From 3-1-20CM-4-69-9 sp963833655 (GTDB taxonomy: Bacteria; Actinomycetota; Thermoleophilia; Gaiellales; Gaiellaceae): DNA of 64,000 nucleotides. Location: the NCBI GenBank assembly GCA_963833655.1, contig CAWHYL010000006.1, positions 248,001 to 312,000 of the forward strand, in the 5' to 3' direction. Positions 8,326-16,855 of the stretch are shown here, piece after piece. Below the pieces are notes generated by a model. That model saw only the letters and a list, made by a program, of their open reading frames with translations. It was not told the origin of the DNA and made no database searches. Made by a program: the position numbers and the translations under genes. The first letter of the stretch is position 1; the number at the start of each line of letters is the position of its first letter.

Positions 8326-9011
8326 TCCTCTGGTGTGCGCGTTGGATCGGCGGTACGACGCGACGTCCAGAGCGCCTCGCCCAGATGCCGCTCGAGATCC
8401 TCGGAGGTGCGGAGCTCCACAGCGGCCTCGAGCTCACGCCCGCGCTTCTCGGCCGTGCGGACGATCTGCTCGGCGTGCTCGCGCGCCTTCTTCAGCGTCA
8501 GCTCCGCTTCCTGCCGTGCCTCTTCGGTGACCGTCTCGACGAGGCGGTCGAGCGCCGCGCGTGGATCAGTCGTCTGCTGGAGCTCACCTTTGAGGATCGT
8601 GAGCTGCTCGACGAGCACGCGCTCGCGAAGCTCGATGCGGCCGACGCGGGCGAGCAGCTCTGCCCGTTCGTCGTGGTGCCGCTGCTCGTCGAGCCGCGCG
8701 CGCAGAAGGTCGTCTCCGACGCGCTCGATCGTCGCCTGTTGCTGGTCGTGCTTCCGGATCAGCTCGCGGACCTCGCGCTCGAGATCCGCCACCTGCCGCT
8801 CGCGCGCCGTCAGCTCGCGGTGCACCGCGTTCGCCTCTTGGTTGGCCCGAAGCTGGTGCTCACGCTGCTCCGCACGGAGCTCGTCGAGCGACTTCTCGAG
8901 GCCGGTCCGCTCGGCTCGGAGAGCGTCGCACTGCGCCGTCAAGTCAGCGACCAGCTGATCGGTCTGGGCACGGTCGTATCCCCGTAAAGCACGTTTCAGA
9001 GTCGGCGGCAC
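8322..9011 (-). CDS. DivIVA-like coiled-coil protein
   Basis: About 229 residues. After the start comes PPTLKRALRGYDRAQTDQLV, which resembles the N-terminal lipid-binding and crossed-helix region of DivIVA/Wag31 proteins (F/L-x3-LRGYD-x2-xVD). A long coiled coil follows (about 25-200, Glu/Arg/Ala/Leu rich). I prefer GTG 9011, which has AAGGAG about 11 bases upstream; an in-frame TTG at 9041 would add ten residues upstream of that site. It is the first gene of a minus-strand cluster with the 96-aa coiled coil. Role by family: a polar or septal scaffold for cell-wall growth. Confidence 0.72.
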   Translation of the reverse strand: MPPTLKRALRGYDRAQTDQLVADLTAQCDALRAERTGLEKSLDELRAEQREHQLRANQEANAVHRELTARERQVADLEREVRELIRKHDQQQATIERVGDDLLRARLDEQRHHDERAELLARVGRIELRERVLVEQLTILKGELQQTTDPRAALDRLVETVTEEARQEAELTLKKAREHAEQIVRTAEKRGRELEAAVELRTSEDLERHLGEALWTSRRTADPTRTPEE

Positions 9012-9120
9012 CGATGCAAAAGCTCCTTCCGCAGTGTCCAACGAGAAGCTCGAGGCGGCCTACGATCCCACGGGCGCGCAGGTCCGTCAACCGACGATCC
9101 GACCGCTACCCTCCGGCCGA

Positions 9121-9192
9121 GCCCCCGTAGCTCAGTGGATAGAGCAGCGGTTTCCTAAACCGCGTGCGCTGGTTCGATTCCGGCCGGGGGCA
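9121..9192 (+). tRNA. tRNA-Arg(CCT)
   Basis: A complete 72-nt cloverleaf. The acceptor stem GCCCCCG pairs perfectly with CGGGGGC (9185-9191) and the discriminator is A9192. D-stem is GCTC/GAGC, anticodon stem GCGGT/ACCGC with loop TTCCTAA (anticodon CCT at 9154-9156, reads AGG), variable loop GTGC, T-stem GCTGG/CCGGC with TTCGATT. CCA is not encoded. The 3' half is repeated downstream, so this gene appears to serve as an integration site. Confidence 0.97.
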
Positions 9193-9223
9193 CTAATGCG
9201 AGCCCTTTTCTGAAGCGGCCTCG
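9152..9223 (+). repeat. attachment-site-like direct repeat, copy 1 (tRNA-borne)
   Basis: These 72 bases, from the first base of the anticodon loop through the tRNA end and 31 bases beyond, are identical to 14823-14894. A crossover inside the anticodon or T loop that rebuilds the tRNA 3' half is the standard outcome of tyrosine-recombinase integration. The segment after 9192 (module E, 9193-9291) is also repeated near 14.9, 32.6 and 38.8 kb. Confidence 0.85.
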
Positions 9224-9605
9224 CGGCCATTTGGGGCCTGGCCAGAGCCAACGAAATTGGCGTCCGTCTACCAGCCGTCTACCAAGACTAGAGCAGTTGG
9301 GCGACATCGCGCCGGCGTTCTGCGAGGAGAGGAGACTCGCCTGGCAGCGGAGATAACTGGGGGTGCTTCCGTCCGAAGCGAACCGCGCGGGTCCCGTCAA
9401 GTTGACTGATTCGCTTCGCGACGAACCTCGCGCGCGCACGAGTCTCGCTCGTGTTAGGACGTCCCGCCAGTCGGGGAATCCCCCGCCGGCGTTCCGTCGG
9501 TCTTCCGTGACCTTGGAGCAACTCGGACGGAGCCGAGGCCGCATCAATATCCCCCGTGACAACGAAAGCCATCGGGAAGCCGCGGAGACATATCCGACTA
9601 ACTGC
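9193..9605 (+). repeat. non-coding repeat block: modules E, A and B
   Basis: Module E (9193-9291) follows the tRNA and ends with GTCTACCAGCCGTCTACCA, preceded by an in-frame TTG that would read LASVYQPST, the look of an integrase N-terminus. Module A (about 9361-9450) contains GCTTCCGTCCGAAGCGA and GCGCGGGTCCCGTCAAGTTG. Module B (about 9505-9600) contains GACAACGAAAGCCATCGGGA and GCCGCGGAGACATAT. Related copies of A lie at 16.5, 23.3 and 28.9 kb, and of B at 14.5, 16.6, 23.4, 29.0 and 32.2 kb. No intact gene is seen in this block. Confidence 0.75.
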
Positions 9606-9625
9606 TGACGTCTTACGCGTTGGCG

Positions 9626-9940
9626 ATGGCCGACCTGGCCTCCGGCACTATCACGTTTCTGATCAGCGACGTTAAGGGATCCCCTACCCGGGTTCCTTCA
9701 CGAGCTCGGCGACTCGTACGCCGACGTGGGGCGGAACATCGGCGCGTACTGCGAGACGTATTCGCACGGCGGCTTCGAGGTGGACACGCAGGCGATGCGT
9801 TCTTCGTCGCGTTTGCGCGTGCGTCGGATGCCCGAGCAGCTGCTCCAACACGGCCTTGCCCCCTCCTTGGCGAAGCGGTGCTGCCGCGGCACGGGAGGCA
9901 GTTCCTCCCGTGCCGCGAGAATTTGCTTCAACTGACCGGC
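9626..9940 (+). pseudogene. class III adenylate/guanylate cyclase N-terminal remnant
   Basis: The fragment begins MADLASGTITFLISDVKGS, close to the start of actinobacterial class III cyclases (LPSGTVTFLFTDVEGS, with the first metal-binding Asp). It then shifts frame to FLHELGDSYADV and GGFEVDTQA, and shifts again to GDAFFVAFARASDA, the second metal-site region. At least two indels are needed to join these pieces, and the catalytic domain beyond is missing. It is a dead remnant just inside the presumed island edge, and its end abuts the haloperoxidase gene. Confidence 0.8.
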
Positions 9941-11295
9941 CGGAAGTAGTGGCCGGCGACGTAGCGTCCGACCTTGCGTCCGAGGGCGGAGCCTTGCAGG
10001 TCGGAGTTGCGGAAGTGGAAGCCGACGAGGACGCGCGCCCAGTCGACGTCTTTGACGACGTCGTGGAGGCGGCTATACGTGCGCGTCCTCACCGTCACAC
10101 CGGGCGCCCGGCTTGTGAGCGTGAACGAGACCTTGTCGGTGCCGAAGAAGGCATCGAGCGCCTCGACGACGGCGGTGCTGTGGCAGGCGTGCGCGGACGG
10201 GTACTCCGGGAAGTTCGGCGTCGCTCCGAGCGGTTGCCAGGTTGTGTCGGCCACCGTGTCGGGGTTGTTGTCCGTGTCCGCCAGGTGGATCGCCTGGTAG
10301 GGGCGCCAGAACCAGTAGTGGTACTTGGCGTCGAAGCAGCCGATCATCGCGTCGCCGCCGGCGACGTGCGCCATCGCCAACATCCGCGCGGTCTGCAGGA
10401 GATCCAGGCCCTGATCGTGCGCGAGGCTGAGCAGGCCGTCGTTCCACTGGCGGATGTCGTGGTCGGTCCAGAATCGCGCCTCGTTCGTCTGTTCGGGCGT
10501 CCTGGTCGTGCTGTCGATTCGGCCGAGGTCCCTGACCTGGTTGAAGTCGTCTGCGTACTCCCGGCTCGTCAGCAGGTTCGGGCCGTCGGGCCGGAACTGC
10601 GACGCGCTCTCGAGTGCGAGCGGCCGCATGTCGGGGAGGCAGAGCCCGAGCACGGCACCCGTGGAGTTCGGCTCCCAAACTCCAGGCTCGGGTGCCGGCA
10701 GACCGAGGTCCTGGAGCGTGGTGCTGCAGCCGCGGCCGTCATTCACCCGCAGCGCGAGCACACCATCGGCGACCTTCCGGCCGACGTCGATCCCGTTCTG
10801 CTTCGCCGCCATCTCCGCCGCGCTAGCGTCCGGGATGGCAGCCAGGTAGGCGCTGTAGTCGTTGTCGAGAATCGTCTGGTTCGCGCCGAGCTGCGGCTGC
10901 AGGCCTGTCAGCGTGTCGTAGGCCGCGGTCGCGATCGCGGCCTCGGGTGATGTGTCAGCCGGCGCAACGGGTGTGGCCGCGTAGGGCTGGTAGCCACCCT
11001 CGATCGCTACCGCTGCGTCGTAGATCGCGACGTGGACGATGCCCATGTAGACGGCGGCCTCGCCCGGGAACTTGTTGCCGAAGTTCTCCGAACCGAAGAT
11101 GCCGCCGGGGCCGGCGGGTACGATCGCGCACCGGGCCTCCGTGCTCCAGAAGGCGACCGGTGTCGCCGCGGCAGGGTAGGTCGCCGCGGGCGCGCACTGG
11201 GTTGCCGGCGGCGGTGTTGCGCCGACACCCGGGCCGGCGCCGACTAGAACGACCGCTCCCAAGAGAACGGCCAGGAAAGCCAATCTGGATTTCAT
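9928..11295 (-). CDS. vanadium-dependent haloperoxidase-like (PAP2 superfamily) secreted protein
   Basis: 455 residues. A signal peptide spans 1-26 (MKSRLAFLAVLLGAVVLVGA). The PAP2/vanadate-binding motifs are all present: K324-x6-R331-P (KYHYWFWRP), YPSAH at 366-369 (Gly replaced by Ala in PSGH), and RVLVGFH with Arg421 and His427, the proposed vanadate-ligating His. Length and order fit the bacterial VCPO-like family. It starts within ATGA of the upstream 90-aa gene, with GGAAAGGAG upstream, so the two are coupled. Likely reaction: H2O2-dependent halide oxidation outside the cell, or a phosphatase-like activity. Confidence 0.85.
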   Translation of the reverse strand: MKSRLAFLAVLLGAVVLVGAGPGVGATPPPATQCAPAATYPAAATPVAFWSTEARCAIVPAGPGGIFGSENFGNKFPGEAAVYMGIVHVAIYDAAVAIEGGYQPYAATPVAPADTSPEAAIATAAYDTLTGLQPQLGANQTILDNDYSAYLAAIPDASAAEMAAKQNGIDVGRKVADGVLALRVNDGRGCSTTLQDLGLPAPEPGVWEPNSTGAVLGLCLPDMRPLALESASQFRPDGPNLLTSREYADDFNQVRDLGRIDSTTRTPEQTNEARFWTDHDIRQWNDGLLSLAHDQGLDLLQTARMLAMAHVAGGDAMIGCFDAKYHYWFWRPYQAIHLADTDNNPDTVADTTWQPLGATPNFPEYPSAHACHSTAVVEALDAFFGTDKVSFTLTSRAPGVTVRTRTYSRLHDVVKDVDWARVLVGFHFRNSDLQGSALGRKVGRYVAGHYFRPVS

Positions 11296-11564
11296 CGTTT
11301 CTCCTTTCCGGATGGAACCGCCTCGACGACGCGGATCGGCTCGAGCCCGGCCCGTTGAGCGACCAGCGCGGCCTCGAGGACCGAAGGCGCCTCGAAGAGG
11401 AAGAAGCAGATCTCGTCCTCGGGGACGTGAATTAATCGCTGGAAGCCGACGCGCGTCCCCGCGCGCGTCAGCTCTGAGGCAGCCGAGCGCGCACGCCGCT
11501 CACGCTCCAGGCGTGCGCCCGCGTCGCCGCGGCTGAGGTAGGTCTCGATCAGGTAGCTCGGCAC
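11292..11564 (-). CDS. small conserved protein, DUF4242-like
   Basis: 90 residues starting MPSYLIETYLSRGDAG, with VGFQRLIHVPEDEICFFLFE and VVEAV strands. The pattern resembles small ferredoxin-fold DUF4242 (SCO4226-like) proteins, but the match is by eye only. It is the first gene of a two-gene transcript and overlaps the haloperoxidase start by ATGA. It probably has an accessory role to that enzyme or in stress response (inference). Confidence 0.7.
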   Translation of the reverse strand: MPSYLIETYLSRGDAGARLERERRARSAASELTRAGTRVGFQRLIHVPEDEICFFLFEAPSVLEAALVAQRAGLEPIRVVEAVPSGKEKR

Positions 11565-11630
11565 CAGCCGACGCTACGTCCGGCTGATCAGCTTGGAATC
11601 GTGAGACTCCCGGAACTTTGCTCGAACGCC

Positions 11631-14360
11631 TCAGGAACGCTGCTCGAATGTGCGGGCGAGCTCGGTTCGAGAGCGCACGCCGAGCTTCTCGTAGACATGC
11701 GAAAGATGTGTCTCGACGGTCCGCTCGCCGAGGAAGAGCGCGGCCGCCACCTCCCGGTTCGTACGTCCTTCGGCCACAAGCGCCGCGACCCGCCGCTCGG
11801 CGGGCGTCAGACCCTCGATCCGGGTCCGCCCCCCGATCCGGCCGAGCTCGAGACGGGCCTTCGCGGCCCAACCGGCTGCCGCCGCCGTCTCGAAACTCTC
11901 TAGCGCCCCCTCGATCGCCTCCCGGGCGGAGCGCTTCTGTCGCGCTCGCCGCCTGACGACGCCGAGCGCCAGCAGGGCCCGCGCCCGGCCGAATGGGTCG
12001 CCGACTCGCTCGTGTCGGGCGACCGCCTGCTCGAGCAGCGAGAGCGCCTGCTCGATGTCGCCGCGGGCGGCAGCAACGAGACCGCGGCAGCGCGTTGCGT
12101 GCGCGAGCGCCCATTCTCGCCCAACCCGTGCTGCGTCCGCCTCCCAGGCATCCAGTACCGCGACGGCATCGTCGCTCCGTCCGAGCTCGAGCAGAGCCGC
12201 GACGTAGTCGGCACGCCACCAGAATGTGGTGGGCTCACGCATACCGACAGTCCGTCTGGCCTGCTCCGCGGCGGCGAAGCGCGCGGCCGCCTCGCGCGCG
12301 TCTCCGCTCCACAGCGCGACGAGCCCCAGCACTCCCTCGTGGCCGCCGAGGAAGACCAGATCCCGTGTCAAGGCCCCGCGCTCGGCGCACTCACGGGCGA
12401 AGTCGAGATCGCCGCAGTGTGCCGCGACGAGCGCGACGGCCCAGATCGATGCCACCATTTCGCTCTCGTCGGTTGCGTACTGCACAGCGATCTCGTGCGC
12501 GCGGCCGGCGTAGTCAGCCGCCAGGGCGAATCGGCCCGCGAAGAGCTCGACCAAGCTGCGGCGCCAGAGGAGCTGCCCGGTTGCCTCCTCGTCGCGGTCA
12601 CGCCACTCCTGGTCGAGCGTCTCCAGAAGGGCGCGCGCTCTCTCGAGCTGGGCAGACCAGACGAGGATGCTGGCAAGGTGCAACCCCGTCGAGAGCCGCT
12701 GCTGCGGGTCAGCGGCCGTGGCGGCGAGCTGATAGGCCTCCTCTGCGAGGCGAACAGCATCGGGCTCTCCAGCGTGGAGGCGAACGGAGGCGACCGCCGC
12801 CAGCGCTCCCGCCCGCAGCGCGTCGTCGTCGAGCCGCTTCGCGAGCACGAGCGAGGCGCGTGCGTGGCGCTCCGCGGCCCGTAGCCCTTCGCTGAAGAGC
12901 ATCTCCCAGCCCAACCGCTGGTGAATCAGCGCCTGCAGGGCGGGATCATCTACGGCCTCGCGAAGCGCCTCATGGCGTGCGTTCTCTCCGACTTCAAAGG
13001 GAGCGACGTCGGTGAGCAGAATGAGGGCCTCGGCGCGCTCTCGCCCGGGCCGCGCGCCGGCGACGAGATCGTCCGCGAGCGCACGTGCGCGTCGGCTTTC
13101 CCCCGCGGCAAAGTGCGCACGTGCAGCCGCGATCCCGCGACGATGATGATCCTCCGGCGCATCCGACGGCGTCAACCGGAGCGCGTATTCCTCGAGCTCG
13201 GCGGTCGTAGCCATGGCACCGCGGGCGTTCGCCAGTCCAGCAGCTTCCTCAAGGCTGCTGGCGACTCCGGCGTCCTGCCCCTCCGTCGAGAGGGCGAGGT
13301 GGCGCGCGCGGGCGAGCGGGTCCTTGACCAGGGCTGCGACGCGTCCGTGCGTGCGCCGCCGCTCGTCCGCGGACATGCTCTGGTAAAGCACGGACGCGAG
13401 CAGCGGGTGTGTGAAGCGGATCACCCCGTCCGCGCGCTCGATGACAGCTGCGGCGAATGCCGGCTCGAGCGCCTCCTCGGTGAGACCCGCATCGACGACG
13501 AGCCCCGCGGATGGACGGCCCAGGGCCGATGCAAGCAGCAGAGCCCCGCGTGTGGCGGGCGAAAGTCCCTCGAGGCGCGCGCGCACGAGTCCTTCCAACG
13601 TGTCGGGAACGCGGAGCGGCTGCATCGAGTCGACGTCCTCACTCAGAACCCGGGCGAGCTCGAGCGCGTAGAACGGGTTTCCGCCCGACACCTCGTGCAG
13701 GCGCAACAGCGTCGGCCGCGAGAACGTCCGCCCAAGCCGTGCCTGCAGGAGTCGGTAGATGGCACCGAGGCTGAGTGGGCCGACGGGCAGCCGCTCGACA
13801 CGGTCGCCCTCGATCGCCCGCTCGAGCTCCGACGCCTCTGCTCCCTCGCTGAGGCGACGGGCGAGCAGAAGGAGGATCGGCTGCTCGCGCATCCGTCGCA
13901 ACGCAAACGCCAGCGAGCTCACCGAGGACGCGTCGAGCCACTGGACATCGTCGATGGCAAGCACGATTGGCGCCTCCGCAGCGAGAGCGTCCAGTGCGCT
14001 CCGGACAGCGACGCCGAGCGTGCGCGGATCCGAGCCGTCGGTGGCATCCTCGACGAGCAGTGCTACCTCAAGCGCGCGGCGCCTCGGCGCGGACAGCGTC
14101 GGCAGCACGCTCTCGAGCACGTTCTCGAACAGGTCGCCCAGGCCAACGTGGGCAAGTCCTCGCTCCGCCTCCGCAGGCCGCGATAACAGGACGCGCAACC
14201 CCCGCTCACGCGCGGCCTCGACGCCCGCCTGCCAGAGCGTGGACTTCCCAATCCCAGCCTCGCCCTCGAGCACCAATGCCGCCGGTCCCTCGACGGACTG
14301 GTCGAGAAAGACGTAAATGGAGCCGAGCTCCTCGTCCCTGCCGTCGATTTCGCCTGACAT
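11631..14360 (-). CDS. LAL-family LuxR transcriptional regulator with AAA ATPase domain
   Basis: About 909 residues. The N-terminal ATPase has Walker A EGEAGIGKSTL (about 33-43) and Walker B PIVLAIDDVQWLD. A long helical repeat (TPR-like) region spans about 350-830. The C-terminal LuxR HTH contains LTPAERRVAALVAEGRTNRE and ERTVETHLSHVYEKLGVRSR. This is the MalT/LAL architecture of ATP-dependent activators. The upstream GTG 14396 would add a Cys-rich MGVCLCHDCCEE peptide; I prefer ATG 14360, which begins at the domain. It lies next to, and in the same direction as, the haloperoxidase pair and may activate it. Confidence 0.9.
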   Translation of the reverse strand: MSGEIDGRDEELGSIYVFLDQSVEGPAALVLEGEAGIGKSTLWQAGVEAARERGLRVLLSRPAEAERGLAHVGLGDLFENVLESVLPTLSAPRRRALEVALLVEDATDGSDPRTLGVAVRSALDALAAEAPIVLAIDDVQWLDASSVSSLAFALRRMREQPILLLLARRLSEGAEASELERAIEGDRVERLPVGPLSLGAIYRLLQARLGRTFSRPTLLRLHEVSGGNPFYALELARVLSEDVDSMQPLRVPDTLEGLVRARLEGLSPATRGALLLASALGRPSAGLVVDAGLTEEALEPAFAAAVIERADGVIRFTHPLLASVLYQSMSADERRRTHGRVAALVKDPLARARHLALSTEGQDAGVASSLEEAAGLANARGAMATTAELEEYALRLTPSDAPEDHHRRGIAAARAHFAAGESRRARALADDLVAGARPGRERAEALILLTDVAPFEVGENARHEALREAVDDPALQALIHQRLGWEMLFSEGLRAAERHARASLVLAKRLDDDALRAGALAAVASVRLHAGEPDAVRLAEEAYQLAATAADPQQRLSTGLHLASILVWSAQLERARALLETLDQEWRDRDEEATGQLLWRRSLVELFAGRFALAADYAGRAHEIAVQYATDESEMVASIWAVALVAAHCGDLDFARECAERGALTRDLVFLGGHEGVLGLVALWSGDAREAAARFAAAEQARRTVGMREPTTFWWRADYVAALLELGRSDDAVAVLDAWEADAARVGREWALAHATRCRGLVAAARGDIEQALSLLEQAVARHERVGDPFGRARALLALGVVRRRARQKRSAREAIEGALESFETAAAAGWAAKARLELGRIGGRTRIEGLTPAERRVAALVAEGRTNREVAAALFLGERTVETHLSHVYEKLGVRSRTELARTFEQRS

Positions 14361-14439
14361 CTCCTCGCAACAATCGTGACAGAGACACACCCCCACTTCA
14401 TGATCCTGAGAGCTGCGGGCGTTCCGCGAGGGTCAAGCG

Positions 14440-14958
14440 GCCGACACCGATCTCCGTCGCTGACCTGACCACTGACCTGATCCTTCCTTTGAACGTGAGC
14501 GACCGGAGAGGGGCGCAGGCCGCACCTACTCATCGCGTGACAACGGAAGCCAGCGGGAAGCCGCGGAGACATCTCGGGACGCGCTCGGCTCCCACGCTTC
14601 GCGCAGTTGCCTTCCTGCGACACCACTCAAATCGCTCGGTGCTCGAGGCCGTTGACCGTCAAGGCATCACCCTGAAGATGCTCTCCGTCTACCAGCCGTC
14701 TACCAGGACAGGCCGGAACTACAGGGACTCAGGCGCACTCAGACGTACTCGATACGCGTTCGAACGCGGACGGAGCGGACTCGGCGGACACAGACGTACT
14801 CCACGTGCATCAATCGAGCGGCTTCCTAAACCGCGTGCGCTGGTTCGATTCCGGCCGGGGGCACTAATGCGAGCCCTTTTCTGAAGCGGCCTCGGGCCTA
14901 TTTTCGAGCCGCTGCGAGATAGCGAAATTGGCGTCCGTCTACCAGCCGTCTACCAGGA
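14440..14958 (+). repeat. non-coding repeat block: modules B, C, D, tRNA 3' half, E
   Basis: Module B is at about 14483-14590 (TGACAACGGAAGCCAGCGGG). Module C is at about 14590-14712 (GTTGACCGTCAAGGCATCAC, ending in GTCTACCAGCCGTCTACCA). Module D is at about 14712-14820 (CAGACGTACTCCACGTGCAT). The tRNA 3' half and module E follow to 14957. The order D-core-E is what an attP, or a junction between tandem integrated elements, would show. Two short reading frames start SVYQPSTR at the C and E ends. No gene is supported here. Confidence 0.75.
14823..14894 (+). repeat. attachment-site-like direct repeat, copy 2
   Basis: Identical over 72 bases to 9152-9223, but the 5' half of the tRNA is replaced by unrelated sequence (CATCAATCGAGCGGC), so this is not a second tRNA gene. 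The perfect match indicates the most recent, or gene-conversion-maintained, junction. Confidence 0.88.
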
Positions 14959-15053
14959 AGGGAACCGCCCTCATCCGTCGAGTCTGCCTCCAGCAAATCG
15001 AGAGTTGGGATACGCCGGCGCGCGGATGAGCGCCGATGATGTCCGCAAGATCC

Positions 15054-15639
15054 TCAGCAGCCGGACACGATCTTCAGCCCGGTGACCGGGTGGAGTTATG
15101 CGAAGTTCCCGGCGTGCGGCTTCTGCGTATGCGGAATGTCGAAGAAGCCGACGCCGCTGATGGACACGACGGCGCCGAGCGGCTGCCACTGGTTCGTCGG
15201 CTTGCCGCATTGCGTCTCGAACTTCTTCCGTACCGTGATCATCGCCTTGCGGTCGCGCGCCTTGTTCGGGATGCACTGCGCAGCCGGCATCTTCCGCGAT
15301 CAAGTAAGCACCATCGCCGAACAGCACCAGGTGAACGTCGCTGTCGCCTTCGAGCTTGAACTCGGTGATCTATGCGCTGACCCGCCACACGCGTCGACTG
15401 AAAACAGTCGATCGTGTTTTCGGCGTGGGGTGAGGTTGCGTAAGGGCGTTGATCGCCGCGACCGTGGTGGCCTTCGGTCGCAGGTTGACAAGTTTGCGTT
15501 GCGGGTCGCTCAGCATCTTCAGCCCCTTCAACCTGACGTTGCAGCCGGTGTCGGAGTCGTGCGTCTCGGCTGGGGCTGTCGCAGCCATCACGCCGAGCGG
15601 CGCCAACAAGAACGTCGCGAGGACGAGCGCTCGTCGCAC
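15054..15639 (-). pseudogene. secreted hypothetical protein, three inactivating lesions
   Basis: A signal peptide (MRRALVLATFLLAPLGVMA) is followed by LKGLKMLSDPQRKLVNLRPK, then the reading frame meets TAG at 15370-15372. In the same frame it continues ITEFKLEGDSDVHLVLFGDG, needs a one-base correction near 15290 to read PAAQCIPNKARDRKAMITVR and GVGFFDIPHTQKPHAGNFA, then meets TAA at 15096-15098 before LHPVTGLKIVSGC and a proper stop. The pieces join into one protein of about 190 residues of an unnamed secreted family. Two nonsense changes plus one insertion argue for true decay. Confidence 0.8.
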
Positions 15640-15734
15640 TAGAGGCTTGATGTGAACTTCCGACGGTGTCGTGCGTCCTGCGGGTCTCCCACGCTGAGGA
15701 TTGCCCTTGAAGCCCGAAGCGTGCGTTACGGCAT

Positions 15735-16205
15735 CTAGTGGTCGATGGCTCCGCTGAACGCGCCGGAACTAGCGCCCGTCGTCTGGTCCACTGTGCTTTC
15801 CAACGTGAAGGTGCCGGTTGCGTCGGCGAAGCGTCCCGTTCCGCCGGTGATGGTGTAGACCTCGACAATCGACAGCGTGGTGGGACTCGTCCGGGTCGCC
15901 TGTCCGACCTCCGTGGCGAGCAAGGTGTCGCCGTTTGCCGCCGTGAACGTTGCAGCGCCTGTCGAAGACATCGCCAGAACGTTGATCGTCTCCGTCACGT
16001 GCTCTGTGTACCTACCGAGATACGTGGCGGTGCCTGTGCCCTCCCGAGTGGTCGTACGGATCGGGAAAACGGTCGTCCCCGTTTCAACCGCGCTGACGGT
16101 TCCCTTGAATGGAGTTTCCGCCGCAACGGCGCTGACAGCGGTGCTCGCCAGCGATACCGCGCAAGCAGCCACCAGTGCAAAGAACAGTGAGTGACGAATC
16201 TTCAT
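15735..16205 (-). CDS. secreted beta-rich hypothetical protein
   Basis: 156 residues with a signal peptide (MKIRHSLFFALVAACAVSLA, cleavage near 29). The mature part is beta-strand rich with repeated Thr/Gly patterns: GTGTATYLGRYTEHVTETIN, ATFTAANGDTLLATEVGQ, VEVYTITGGTGRFADATGTF. This resembles a widespread secreted actinobacterial beta-barrel family of unknown role. It sits inside the decayed island, but its frame is intact. The ATG is followed at once by a basic KIRH N-region. Confidence 0.75.
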   Translation of the reverse strand: MKIRHSLFFALVAACAVSLASTAVSAVAAETPFKGTVSAVETGTTVFPIRTTTREGTGTATYLGRYTEHVTETINVLAMSSTGAATFTAANGDTLLATEVGQATRTSPTTLSIVEVYTITGGTGRFADATGTFTLESTVDQTTGASSGAFSGAIDH

Positions 16206-16507
16206 TTCCGTTCCCCTCCCCTTGGAAGCGGTCGGCCGCAGATGACCAACGTCTCCGCTCCACCGTAACCGCTTGTGTCACAAGAAACAAATACGCCCGC
16301 CATGTATCCACACCAAGCAGGTCGACCCCTGGCTGGTGAGGCCAGAACTCGCGGGAAGTTTCACATCAAGCCTCTAGTTGGGCGACAGATCCCGCTTGTC
16401 GAGCTCGACCGCCTCGACGCGCACCGTCCCGGCCCAGCTCGGCTCGTCGCGGAGCGCATCCTCGAGCGCCGCCTGGGTCCTCTTCCGACGCTCAGAAGCG
16501 ACCTGCT
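16206..16507 (-). other. gene-poor stretch with a short coding remnant
   Basis: No intact gene. On the minus strand 16374-16500 reads KRTQAALEDALRDEPSWAG followed by TVRVEAVELDKRDLSPN and a stop. It looks like the C-terminus of an unidentified protein. Its N-terminal side breaks off where repeat module A begins (about 16508). Confidence 0.4.
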
Positions 16508-16735
16508 GGGGATGCTTCCGTCCGAAGCGAAACGCGCGGGTCCCGTCAAGTTGACCTATTCGCCTCAGAACGAACCTCCGCGCGCACACGAGGCTTGTTC
16601 GCGTGCGGGCCCTCGTCGCACGTCCGTCGCTTCTTGGTTTTCCTGAACTTGACTGACTCGAGATGGGCGGAGGCCGCACCTACTCATCGTGTGACAACGG
16701 AAGCCAGCGGAGAGGCGTGAAGAGACATTTCCGCG
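16508..16735 (+). repeat. non-coding repeat block: modules A and B
   Basis: Module A is at about 16510-16605 (GATGCTTCCGTCCGAAGCGA, then CGCGGGTCCCGTCAAGTTGA). Module B is at about 16636-16732 (TGGGCGGAGGCCGCACCTAC, TGACAACGGAAGCCAGCGG). Closest relatives by eye are at 9.36 and 23.26 kb. Neither module shows coding signal in any frame. Confidence 0.72.
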
Positions 16736-16855
16736 GCCTGCTCATCGCCGAAGCCGGCACGTGTTCAAGCCAGGCCGACTCGTTCAGCGCGATCGATTAG
16801 ACAGAGCGGCCGACTGGGCCAGTGACTGCATGAGGCGCCATCGACTCCGGGTGGT

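Noticed and set aside
11295..11631. Biosynthetic gene cluster around the haloperoxidase
   Set aside because: No polyketide, peptide, terpene or tailoring genes are adjacent; only a small partner and a regulator.
14816..14872. Second tRNA-Arg gene
   Set aside because: Only the 3' half is present; acceptor 5' strand, D-arm and half the anticodon stem are missing, so it cannot fold. The copies at 32.57 and 38.73 kb fail for the same reason.
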